Positions 1-6,607 of a DNA stretch of 12,540 bases are shown here, piece after piece (the first letter of the stretch is position 1; every line of letters begins with the position of its first letter). The stretch covers positions 1-12,540 of the forward strand of contig SKZP01000529.1 in the NCBI GenBank assembly GCA_007127275.1. Reading direction: 5' to 3'. The DNA comes from Planctomycetota bacterium. Its GTDB lineage: Bacteria > Planctomycetota > UBA8742 > SKZP01. A model generated the notes under the pieces. That model ran no database searches. It was given only the letters and a program-made list of their open reading frames with translations, and had not been told where the DNA came from. The position numbers were made by a program, and so were the translations under genes.

Positions 1-22
1 CCCGGTACGGGTGTTACGAGCC

Positions 23-47
23 TCGGGCGAAGCCCGTGGGCTTGGCC
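23..47 (+). repeat. Short hairpin-forming repeat, copy 1
   Basis: This 25-base stretch reappears at 9135-9157, differing only by loss of two C residues. The first part folds as CGGGC-GAA-GCCCG (24-36). An overlapping alternative is AAGCCC-GT-GGGCTT (30/31-43). Both copies are intergenic. It may be a small dispersed palindromic element or a leftover transcription-termination hairpin from a gene before the window. The sequence match is direct; the nature of the element is inferred. Confidence 0.4.
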
Positions 48-83
48 GCCACATTTCCACAACCTAGCAATACAAGGAAAGGG

Positions 84-111
84 GTACACGCCTTCGCTGG
101 AACAGGTGTAC
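84..111. promoter_or_regulatory. Inverted repeat upstream of the propeller gene (possible operator)
   Basis: GTACAC at 84-89 and GTGTAC at 106-111 form a perfect 6-base inverted repeat with 16 bases between the arms. The arm centres are 22 bases apart, about two helical turns, which suits a dimeric regulator. It lies about 95 bases before the chosen start of the propeller gene. No convincing -35/-10 pair was recognised around it, and a 6-base repeat can occur by chance. Confidence 0.25.
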
Positions 112-194
112 ACTTCGTTGAGAGAAGTGCTCCGTACGCCAAAGGGAGGTGCCCGAAGCGTTCGGCGAGAACGGACTCTTGGGAGCCAACGGTT

Positions 195-207
195 GGAGAT
201 GGTGATG
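195..207 (+). promoter_or_regulatory. Ribosome binding site deciding the propeller gene start
   Basis: GGAG at 195-198 is followed by ATG at 199, GTG at 202 and ATG at 205, all in the same frame. Only the ATG at 205 has normal spacing (6 bases). This argues against the GTG at 106, which would add 33 residues with no propeller features. Confidence 0.55.
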
Positions 208-1158
208 ATACGCGCGGTGGGACGACTGGACGGGCATCACGACGCCGTGCTGCAACTCGCCTTTGATCCGGCGCGCCAGCTCTTGTTTTCGGCGGATGCG
301 AAGGGGTTTGTACGAGCCAGCCGCCCGGTGCAGTCCGCAAATGGGGGCGAAGTTGTGTGGCGGGCGAAGGAACCGGCGGCGGTGACCGCGCTTGCTTGCG
401 CCACCCGTGGCACTACGGACGTGTTGATGGCCGCCGGGGCGTTCGACCGCTTGAGCATGTATGCGCGAGCCAACGGCGAGGAGCGCACGCACCTCGTGCT
501 GGCCGGCGACGTGCCGGGACGTCGGGTGGTCGACCTCGCCGTGGCGCCCTCGTTGGGTCGTGCCGTAGCGGTGACGCAGCAGGGGGTACTCATTGCGTAT
601 CAGCTTGCCGACGGGGCGCGCTTGCTGGCGCAGCCGTGCGGCTTGGACTCGGCGAAAAGTTGCGCGGTACGCGCCGAGGGGGAAGCCGGGGCGGCGCTTG
701 TCGCTGTCGGCGACAGCACCGGGCGAGTGGCGCTGCTCCAGTACACGGCGGTGGGCATGACAATCCTGTCCACGCAAACGCTCGCCGCGGACACGGTCGT
801 TTACGGAACGACACTGCTTGACGCGACGGCTGCCACGGGGCCCGCGCTTCTCGCGCTGACCTCGGACGGCACGCTGCACTACCAGGGGGCGAGCGACGAC
901 GCACCGCGGCCCATTGCGCAGACGAAGCAGGAGCACTACGCGCTCGCGGTCCGCGCCGACGGCCGCATGGCCCTCGTTGGCGGCGAGCCGAAGGAGATCG
1001 GCGTCATTCGCCTGCCCGACGGCAAGCGCCTCGCGACGCTCGCCACCGACGGCCGCCCCATTTGGTCTCTCGCGGTGGACGCCGAGGGCCGCTACGCCGC
1101 CGCCGGCGACAGCGACGGGACCATTTTTCTCTACCATCTGGCCGCGGCGTTGCCGTAG
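205..1158 (+). CDS. WD40-like beta-propeller repeat protein
   Basis: The 317-residue product is built almost entirely of degenerate WD40-like blades. The clearest are residues 11-52 (GHHDAVLQLAFDP, then FSADAKGFVR) and 284-311 (PIWSLAVDAEGRYAAAGDSDGTIFLY). Weaker blades fall near 57-86, 105-135, 160-181, 210-226 and 244-270, so about seven in all, enough for one closed propeller. There is no signal peptide or membrane segment, so it is probably cytoplasmic. Such folds usually serve as protein-interaction platforms; no catalytic motif is visible and no partner can be named. The start at 205 is chosen from the GGAG spacing; an upstream GTG at 106 is also open. The next gene, aroDE, begins 178 bases later behind its own ribosome site and after a hairpin, so co-transcription is uncertain. 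It could instead be called a quinoprotein-like or YncE-like propeller. Confidence 0.8.
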   Translation: MIRAVGRLDGHHDAVLQLAFDPARQLLFSADAKGFVRASRPVQSANGGEVVWRAKEPAAVTALACATRGTTDVLMAAGAFDRLSMYARANGEERTHLVLAGDVPGRRVVDLAVAPSLGRAVAVTQQGVLIAYQLADGARLLAQPCGLDSAKSCAVRAEGEAGAALVAVGDSTGRVALLQYTAVGMTILSTQTLAADTVVYGTTLLDATAATGPALLALTSDGTLHYQGASDDAPRPIAQTKQEHYALAVRADGRMALVGGEPKEIGVIRLPDGKRLATLATDGRPIWSLAVDAEGRYAAAGDSDGTIFLYHLAAALP

Positions 1159-1242
1159 CGCCTCACGGACTCTGCGAAACCCGGAGGCGCGCGGCGGTCG
1201 ACCCGCATGAGGAGCAGTGATGGCACTCCCATTTCCGCCTTT

Positions 1243-1267
1243 CAAACGCGCGGCTCGGCCGCGTTTG
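1243..1267 (+). terminator. Hairpin between the propeller gene and aroDE, possible terminator
   Basis: CAAACGCG (1243-1250) and CGCGTTTG (1260-1267) are perfect inverted repeats. An alternative inner stem CGCGGC-TCG-GCCGCG (1249-1263) is followed by TTTG. A GC-rich stem ending in a run of only three T would be a weak intrinsic terminator for the propeller gene. It could instead be an operator or leader structure for aroDE, whose start is 70 bases downstream. Confidence 0.35.
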
Positions 1268-1322
1268 CAGGACGCCCTCGCGGTGGCATGATGCGGCACA
1301 GGCACCCTCGCAGGCGGTCAGC

Positions 1323-1339
1323 AAAGGGAGACGCGCGTG
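1323..1339 (+). promoter_or_regulatory. Ribosome binding site for the GTG start of aroDE
   Basis: AAAGGGAG at 1323-1330 sits 6 bases before the GTG at 1337. The reading from this GTG begins directly with the first beta strand of the dehydratase barrel (MIVGVVAD), which supports it as the start despite the non-ATG codon. Confidence 0.7.
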
Positions 1340-2929
1340 ATTGTTGGAGTTGTGGCGGATGTGTCATTGGCGCACGCCGTGGTGCGCATGCAGGAAGCGG
1401 CGCCTTTTTGCGACCGTTTCGAGGTGCGGCTCGACTTGCTACGTGGGCTCGACCCGGAGGCAAACTGGGCGCCGTTGTTCGCCCACGCTCCCCGTCCGGT
1501 GATTGCCACCTGCCGGGGCCCCGCGGAAGGGGGGGGCTTCCACGGCGGCCCGGAGGAGCAACGCGACTGGTTGCAGCAGGCCATTGCGGCGGGGGCGCAA
1601 GCGGTGGACCTCGAGTTGCTCGCCGAGATTGACCTGCAGCGCGACCCCGCGCAGGTCACGCTGATTCGCTCGGTGCACCAGTTCGAGGGAGAGCCGCCAG
1701 CGCTCGGCACCCTGCTTGCGCTGGCGCGTCACGCCGCCGACAGCGGTGCCGACGTCTTCAAGGTCGCCTTTCCGGCACGGGGCATTTCCGACTGCTTGCG
1801 AGTGCGCGAACTCTGCGAGCAGGCACCGCTGCCGTGCGTGGCCGTGGCGCTTGGCGAGCTCGGTGTGCCGAGTCGCATTGCCTACCGCGCCTTGGGCAGC
1901 GAATGGACCTACGGCCCGTTGCCCGGTGCGGCCCCGCTCGCCCCGGGGCAGGTTCCCGTGGAGCAGCTGCGCACGCGCTACCAGGCGCATTCGTTGCATC
2001 CGGATACGCGCTTCTTTGGTGTGCTCGGCAATCCCGTGGCCCACTCGCGCGGCGTGCGGGTGCACAATGGGGCGTTTGCCCTAATGCCGGAGCTCGAGGC
2101 GTGCTACTTGCCCCTGCTCTCCGAGGATGTCACGGAGTTTTGGGAATTTGCACGCAAGCTGCCATTGAGCGGCTTTTCGGTGACCGCGCCTCACAAGCAG
2201 GCCGTGCGTGCCGGGCTCGACCGCGTCACGCCGGCGGCTCGGGTGATTGGTGCGGTGAACACGGTGTGGCGGGACGAGCACGGCCGCTACCACGGTGACA
2301 ACACCGACTACGCCGGAGCCTTCGAGCCACTGGAAGAGCGACTGCCCGGGGGTGTGCACGCATTTGCGGGGATGCGCGGGCTGGTGCTCGGCGCCGGCGG
2401 TGCCGCGCGTACCGTCGTTGCCGGGCTGCTCGCCCGTGGCGCCGAGGTATACGTGTACAACCGCACGCACGCGCGTGCCGAGGCGCTCGTTGCGGACATG
2501 CGCGCCCACGCCGCCACGGGTGCTCTTGCCGAGCTCGTTCCTCCCGGCCTCCGTCACGACGGTTCCGCCGAGATACTTTCGTCCAACGTGTTCGCGCTTC
2601 AACAAATTGATCACGGGTTTTCTGGCCTGCCATTTGACATACTGATCAACGCGACCAGTGCTGGGATGCACCCACACGAGGAGGAGACGCCCTTTGATTT
2701 GTTACACGCGGTGGAGCAAGGATTCCCGCTTTCCGACGGCGCGTGGGTATATGACCTCGTCTACGTCCCCGCGCCGACGCGGTTTCTCAAACAAGCACAC
2801 CAACTAGGAAGGAACATTCTTGACGGCCGGCCGATGTATAGACGCCAGGCAGAACTCCAATTTGAGCTTTGGCATAATCAGGAGCTTCCCTCGGAGGAAA
2901 CCCTAGACGCGGCTGAATCAAAACTCTAG
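1337..2929 (+). CDS. aroDE: Bifunctional 3-dehydroquinate dehydratase (type I) / shikimate dehydrogenase
   Basis: The 530-residue enzyme would catalyse steps three and four of the shikimate pathway: dehydroquinate to dehydroshikimate, then NADPH reduction to shikimate. Residues 1-215 are a class I dehydratase barrel with E29-x-R31, E93 in DLEL, catalytic H114 (SVHQF), Schiff-base K142 (DVFKVAFP), R180 (SRI) and Q205 (PGQ). Residues 225-515 are the dehydrogenase: substrate loop GNPVAHSRG (231-239), T283 and K287 in SVTAPHK, GAVNTV (305-310), D324 in GDNTDYAG, glycine-rich loop GAGGAA (352-357), and NRT (375-377), the usual NADP clamp. The catalytic Lys/Asp pair is intact, but the second substrate serine is Gly239 and the following Pro is Val240. 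The dehydratase-first order matches plant, chlamydial and planctomycete fusions. The kinase gene follows 49 bases later on the same strand. The fusion identity is secure; whether it prefers shikimate or quinate is open. Confidence 0.95.
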   Translation: MIVGVVADVSLAHAVVRMQEAAPFCDRFEVRLDLLRGLDPEANWAPLFAHAPRPVIATCRGPAEGGGFHGGPEEQRDWLQQAIAAGAQAVDLELLAEIDLQRDPAQVTLIRSVHQFEGEPPALGTLLALARHAADSGADVFKVAFPARGISDCLRVRELCEQAPLPCVAVALGELGVPSRIAYRALGSEWTYGPLPGAAPLAPGQVPVEQLRTRYQAHSLHPDTRFFGVLGNPVAHSRGVRVHNGAFALMPELEACYLPLLSEDVTEFWEFARKLPLSGFSVTAPHKQAVRAGLDRVTPAARVIGAVNTVWRDEHGRYHGDNTDYAGAFEPLEERLPGGVHAFAGMRGLVLGAGGAARTVVAGLLARGAEVYVYNRTHARAEALVADMRAHAATGALAELVPPGLRHDGSAEILSSNVFALQQIDHGFSGLPFDILINATSAGMHPHEEETPFDLLHAVEQGFPLSDGAWVYDLVYVPAPTRFLKQAHQLGRNILDGRPMYRRQAELQFELWHNQELPSEETLDAAESKL

Positions 2930-2978
2930 GATCCGCGCCATACTTGGGGAACCTTGCCAATTTAGCCTTGCTCGAGCC

Positions 2979-3980
2979 GTGTACGACTTACACAAAAAGG
3001 CCGTGGATTTGAGTCTTGTCACTTTGGTGGTGAGTGCAGGGGTACTGCTCTCCTTTTTGGGCCAGCCTGTCTGGGTAGTCCTTTACTTTGGGGCGTTCGG
3101 ACTTGTTTTCCTTGCGGTTACGCACTCCCGCGGTCGCGCCGTTCACGCGTTGAAAAGCCAGCTCGAACGCTCTCAGGAAGAGGCGGACTTGGCCGTGCAA
3201 ACTCGCACGACGTTTCTGGCAAACATCACACACGACTTGCGGGCGCCGTTGGGGAATGTGCTGCTGCTGGTGGCAACCTTGGAGCGAGAGTTGCATGGCG
3301 AGTTGACCGAAAAACAGCGCGACGCCGTGGGCAAAATTGCCGACAACTCGCGCCACGTGATGGACGTGCTCAACAACCTCTTGGACCTGGCGAAAATTGA
3401 GGCGGCGCGGCTGGAGTTGACGGTTGTTTCCGTGCATCTACTTGCGGTGATTGATTCTGCGCTGCGCCTCGTCTACGACCAGGCGGCGGAAAAGGGACTC
3501 GCTCTCGAGGAGCCGGATCCCATGTTCGAGGTGTGGGTGGAGGCCGACGAGTTCCGCCTCAAGCAGGTGCTGGTGAACCTCTTGGTAAACGCCGTGAAGT
3601 TCACGCCTCCGGGTGGGCGTGTCGGCGTCCGCGTCGAGCGCGAGGACACGAGAAACGAAGTCGCCATCACCGTGTGGGACACCGGCCCCGGGATTTCGCC
3701 GGATGCTCAGGAGAAGATCTTTGAGCCGTTCGTGCAACTGCACCGAGAGGCAAAGGGAAAATGTGGAGAGGCGTTTTGCAACGGCGCCGGCCTGGGGCTT
3801 GCCCTTGTAAAGCGAATCATTGATCAACACGGCGGACGGATTACTCTCGCGAGCGAGCCGGGCCTCGGATGTGCCTTCGAGCTGCGCCTTCAACGTGCGA
3901 AGAGCTCCCGCAGTTCTCGTCGCCGCCAAGCAAGTTCGTCGGGCTCGTTGCCGGCACTGGGCCACAGCGTTGGTGTCTGA
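2979..3980 (+). CDS. Membrane sensor histidine kinase lacking an extracytoplasmic sensor domain
   Basis: The 333-residue product has two hydrophobic segments (about 11-28 and 31-49) joined by a tiny GQP turn, so sensing would be within the membrane or from the cytoplasm. A short coiled-coil-like stretch (56-75) leads to the dimerisation domain with phosphoacceptor H85 in NITHDLRAP. The ATPase domain shows the N box (LVNLLVNAVKF, 198-208), DTGPG (234-238), FEPF (248-251) and GAGLGLAL (269-276). The ATP lid holds an unusual Cys262/Cys267 pair. The C-terminal tail (about 305-325) is rich in Ser and Arg. The GTG at 2979 has no good ribosome site; an in-frame TTG at 3009 lies 8 bases after AAAAGG but would trim into the first helix. 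No response regulator is adjacent, so it is an orphan kinase, possibly co-transcribed with aroDE. It faces senB convergently. Confidence 0.92.
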   Translation: MYDLHKKAVDLSLVTLVVSAGVLLSFLGQPVWVVLYFGAFGLVFLAVTHSRGRAVHALKSQLERSQEEADLAVQTRTTFLANITHDLRAPLGNVLLLVATLERELHGELTEKQRDAVGKIADNSRHVMDVLNNLLDLAKIEAARLELTVVSVHLLAVIDSALRLVYDQAAEKGLALEEPDPMFEVWVEADEFRLKQVLVNLLVNAVKFTPPGGRVGVRVEREDTRNEVAITVWDTGPGISPDAQEKIFEPFVQLHREAKGKCGEAFCNGAGLGLALVKRIIDQHGGRITLASEPGLGCAFELRLQRAKSSRSSRRRQASSSGSLPALGHSVGV

Positions 3981-4202
3981 ACGCGAACAATACGAGAGTG
4001 ATGAGCGCCCGTGGCCGGAATATGCGGAAGGTGCAATTCCGCCGTCCGCACACCTGGGCTGCACAGCTCCACGGCTGGCCGGTCATTGACCCAGACACTC
4101 GCAAAGAAACAACAACAAGGGGAGCACAGGGCGCCAGTGCTGCGAGGCAATGCACGGAACCACGCCGCTTCGCCTTGATGTGCTGGTGCCCTGCGCTCGC
4201 CG
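3981..4202. other. Gap between the convergent kinase and senB genes
   Basis: The two genes end facing each other across 222 bases. The only structure noticed is a weak 5-base stem, AGCAC (4123-4127) with GTGCT (4137-4141). No T-rich terminator, RNA gene or convincing small ORF was seen; the open frames crossing it are continuations of antisense or shifted frames from the kinase. Confidence 0.5.
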
Positions 4203-5231
4203 TCAAACAGTCAAGCCCCTAACGGCCTGAACACCGGCTGCGGCGGCAACCGCGGAGGCGAGGGCACGCTCCAGGGCGGCCCGCTCGGCGTCGGGACGAA
4301 ACAGCACTGCGCGGGACGTGCAGTGCTCGCGCAAACGAGCGCGGAAGCTTTCGTCGCGCTCGGCCCGCAGCAGCAACTCGCGCATCGCAGCCGTGTCCTC
4401 GACCGGGTAGTACGCAGGGTACTCCTCCCCCAGCAGGCCGCGGTTGCCCGGAATGTCCGAGGCGAGCACCGGCAGGCCCAGGACGCAGGCCTCGGAGACG
4501 ACGTTGGCGCCCCCTTCCATCCGCGAGCTGATCACCAGAACGTGCGCACCCGTCATTAACCGACGCACCCGCCACGCGGCAAGCTCCCCACGCCAGGTAA
4601 AGCGCGGATTGCGAGCCATCTCCGCCTCGGCGGCCTCCGCCCACTCCGGCGTCAGCGCCCGGCCCGCGCTGACCACCTGCAGGCGCGACTCCGCGGGGAC
4701 ATCTCGTGCCGCGTAAGCGGCCCGCAACGGATCCTTCTCCTCGCGCAGATGCCCGACGACGAGGGCGCGAAAGCGCCGGCTGCCGCCGTTGCCACTGCCG
4801 CCGCCGAAGCACCAGCCACGAACGACCGGCGCCGACTGGTAGACGGTGTACAGTTTGTCCCGAAACTCCGGCGGAATGTCGTCCCCGAGCCGGTCGTGCA
4901 ACCCAAGCAACACGTGCGCCCGTGCCATGCTTTCCAAACACGTATCCGGGTGACTTTGCTGAAAACGGTAGACGTCCGTGCCGGTTAGCGCGACAATCAA
5001 CGCCCGCTTCGGATGGCGCTCACTGAAGGCGCGAATGCTCGGCGCGGAGCGCCACGCGTGCAAAGCAATCATCGCTTCCGCGCCGGAAGTATTGTCACTC
5101 TCTTCCGTGTGCGGCTGTGCCACCGCCACGCGGTGCCCCGCCTCGCGCAGCAGCCGCGCCCACCGTGTCGCCGTGGTCCGGTTGCCGGTACGTGATCGGC
5201 GCCCGGCCGGTGTGATGAGCTTGATCCGCAT
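4203..5231 (-). CDS. senB: SenB, selenosugar synthase (TIGR04348-type glycosyltransferase)
   Basis: The 342-residue soluble protein has a GT-B layout resembling GT4 glycosyltransferases. The N-terminal half begins with the family's hallmark GNRTTATRW (16-24), then ALHAWRSAPSI (57-67) and ALTGTDVYR (81-89). A glycine/serine linker (143-151) joins it to the C-terminal half, which has GHLREEKDP (160-168) and E239-x7-E247 in EGGANVVSEA, the GT4 nucleotide-sugar signature. These features match the family shown to make the first selenium-carbon bond of selenoneine, joining selenophosphate to a UDP-sugar to give a 1-selenosugar. The gene is divergent from senA, which strengthens the call over a generic glycosyltransferase. 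GGGG (complement of 5237-5240) lies 6 bases before the ATG at 5231. Selenophosphate would come from SelD/SenC, which is not in this window. The exact sugar donor cannot be read from the sequence. Confidence 0.88.
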   Translation of the reverse strand: MRIKLITPAGRRSRTGNRTTATRWARLLREAGHRVAVAQPHTEESDNTSGAEAMIALHAWRSAPSIRAFSERHPKRALIVALTGTDVYRFQQSHPDTCLESMARAHVLLGLHDRLGDDIPPEFRDKLYTVYQSAPVVRGWCFGGGSGNGGSRRFRALVVGHLREEKDPLRAAYAARDVPAESRLQVVSAGRALTPEWAEAAEAEMARNPRFTWRGELAAWRVRRLMTGAHVLVISSRMEGGANVVSEACVLGLPVLASDIPGNRGLLGEEYPAYYPVEDTAAMRELLLRAERDESFRARLREHCTSRAVLFRPDAERAALERALASAVAAAAGVQAVRGLTV

Positions 5232-5251
5232 GGCAGCCCCAGGGGGTTCTG
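5232..5251. promoter_or_regulatory. 20-base divergent spacer carrying both senB and senA ribosome sites
   Basis: The senB ATG (reading left from 5231) and senA ATG (5252) are separated by only 20 bases. AGGGGG (5241-5246) serves senA with 5 bases of spacing. On the other strand the complement of CCCC (5237-5240) serves senB. There is no room for promoters, so each transcript must start inside the opposite gene, or the mRNAs have almost no leader. Confidence 0.7.
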
Positions 5252-6592
5252 ATGATCAACGTTCCCAGCACTCACCGCGTCCGTGCCGAGTATCTTCTTC
5301 GCCTGCTCGACGACGCGCGCCGGCGCACGGAAGAACTGACCGGCGACTTGGCCGGGGAGCGTTTGTTCGGTCCTACCCTCGACGTTGTCAACCCCGTGCT
5401 GTGGGAAGTCGGCCACGTCGGCTTCTTCCACGACTATTTCGCGCTGCGCAAGCTCTACGGTCTCGAGCACTACCAACTCGAAGAGGCCGAGGCGCTTTAC
5501 GACTCCAGCAGCGTGCCACACGACGACCGCTGGGAGTTGCCGCTGCCGACCATGCGGCGCACGCGGGACTACCTCGCCAAGGTCCACGAGGAGATGAAGG
5601 CGCGGCTGCCCGAGACGGGCCTGGCGAGCGAGGCGCAGAGCTACGTCTACCAACTTTCCACCTTCCACGAGGACATGCACGGCGAGGCGTTCTTCTGGAC
5701 CCGGCAGACGCTTCAATACCCGCCGCCCTCCATCACCGTGCCGGAGGCGTTGCCGGCGGCCGAACCGGCGGGGCCGCTGCCAGGGGACGTGCAGATTCCC
5801 GGCGGCGAGCATCTCTTGGGGGCGGACGAGCGTGTCTTCTTTCGCTTCGACAACGAAAAGCCGGCGCACACGGTGCGCGTAAAGCCGTTCGCCATGGCCC
5901 GCGCCCCGGTAACCAATGCCGAGTTTGCCACGTTCGTCGAGGCCGGCGGCTACGAGACGCGGCACTACTGGAGCGAGGAAGGCTGGCAGTTCGTCGAGCG
6001 CAACGAACTTGTCGCGCCGAGCCACTGGCGCCGTGGCGAGGCCGGCGGCTGGGAGGTGCGCTGGTTCGACCGCTTCAGGCCGCTTGCACCGCACGAGCCC
6101 GTCTGCTTCGTCAGCTACTTCGAGGCGGAAGCCTACTGCGCCTGGGCCGGCCGCCGCCTACCGACCGAGGCAGAGTGGGAAGTTGCCGCCAGCCGCGCCC
6201 CCACCGCCGACGGCACGGCACTCGCCCCCGGCAAACGCCTCTATCCCTGGGGGGATGAGCCCGGCCCGAGCGCCACGCACGCCAACCTCGACGGCTACCG
6301 CCTCGGCTGCGTCGACGTCGCCGCCTTCCCCGCCGGGGACAGCGCCTTTGGCTGCCGGCAAATGCTCGGCAACGTCTGGGAGTGGACGAGCAGCCTGTTC
6401 AAGCCCTACCCCGGCTTTCAACTCGACCTCTACCGCGACTACTCACAGCCCTGGTTCAAGGAAAACCGCCGGGTCCTGCGCGGCGGCGCCTGGCCCACCC
6501 GCAGCCGAATGATTACCACCACCCACCGCAATTTCTTCCAACCACAGCGCAACGACCTCTACGCCGGCTTCCGCACCTGCGCCCTGACGTAA
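5252..6592 (+). CDS. senA: SenA, selenoneine synthase (EgtB-like non-haem iron enzyme)
   Basis: The 446-residue protein has the two-part EgtB layout. Residues 8-155 are a DinB-like helical domain, and 178-446 are a formylglycine-generating-enzyme (FGE)/sulfatase-modifying fold ending in the EgtB-type signature NFFQPQRNDLYAGFRTC (427-443). The iron ligands are expected to be H55 in WEVGH and H139/H143 of the H-x3-H-x-E motif (HEDMHGE, 139-145). Other fold markers are RRLPTEAEWE (301-310), LYPWGDEP (330-337), GNVWEWTSS (373-381) and LRGGAW (409-414). SenA couples hercynine to a selenosugar using O2, giving a selenoxide that is reduced to selenoneine. EgtB or OvoA homologues share this architecture; pairing with senB is the main reason for choosing SenA. 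No egtA, egtC, egtD or egtE gene is nearby. The start is fixed by AGGGGG 5 bases upstream. Confidence 0.85.
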   Translation: MINVPSTHRVRAEYLLRLLDDARRRTEELTGDLAGERLFGPTLDVVNPVLWEVGHVGFFHDYFALRKLYGLEHYQLEEAEALYDSSSVPHDDRWELPLPTMRRTRDYLAKVHEEMKARLPETGLASEAQSYVYQLSTFHEDMHGEAFFWTRQTLQYPPPSITVPEALPAAEPAGPLPGDVQIPGGEHLLGADERVFFRFDNEKPAHTVRVKPFAMARAPVTNAEFATFVEAGGYETRHYWSEEGWQFVERNELVAPSHWRRGEAGGWEVRWFDRFRPLAPHEPVCFVSYFEAEAYCAWAGRRLPTEAEWEVAASRAPTADGTALAPGKRLYPWGDEPGPSATHANLDGYRLGCVDVAAFPAGDSAFGCRQMLGNVWEWTSSLFKPYPGFQLDLYRDYSQPWFKENRRVLRGGAWPTRSRMITTTHRNFFQPQRNDLYAGFRTCALT

Positions 6593-6607
6593 CGAGTCCG
6601 TACTCGT
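6592..6607 (+). other. Hairpin overlapping the senA stop codon
   Basis: ACGAGT (6592-6597) and ACTCGT (6602-6607) form a perfect 6-base stem with a CCGT loop, beginning at the last base of the TAA stop. No T run follows, so it is more likely an mRNA 3'-end structure than a canonical terminator. Confidence 0.35.

Noticed and set aside
106..204. Longer start of the propeller gene at GTG 106
   Set aside because: The added 33 residues are not propeller-like, and the GGAG at 195-198 is ideally spaced for the ATG at 205.
64..1305. Long minus-strand open frame opposite the propeller gene
   Set aside because: Arg/Gly/Ala-rich composition typical of an antisense frame in GC-rich DNA; the plus-strand frame encodes a recognisable propeller.
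4123..4141. Hairpin AGCAC/GTGCT as a terminator between the kinase and senB
   Set aside because: Only five pairs, a 9-base loop and no T run; too weak to call.
3869..4222. Small plus-strand frame between the kinase and senB
   Set aside because: It starts inside the kinase in another frame, ends in senB antisense, and has no ribosome site or protein-like character.
4978..6258. 426-codon plus-strand frame overlapping senB and senA
   Set aside because: Arg/Ala-rich shifted frame of senA crossing the start of senB; the in-frame SenA and SenB products carry family motifs.
5252..6592. Ergothioneine synthase EgtB or OvoA as the identity of the EgtB-like gene
   Set aside because: Not impossible, but no egtD/egtA/egtC/egtE neighbours are present, no OvoA-type methyltransferase domain is attached, and the divergent partner is a SenB-type glycosyltransferase.
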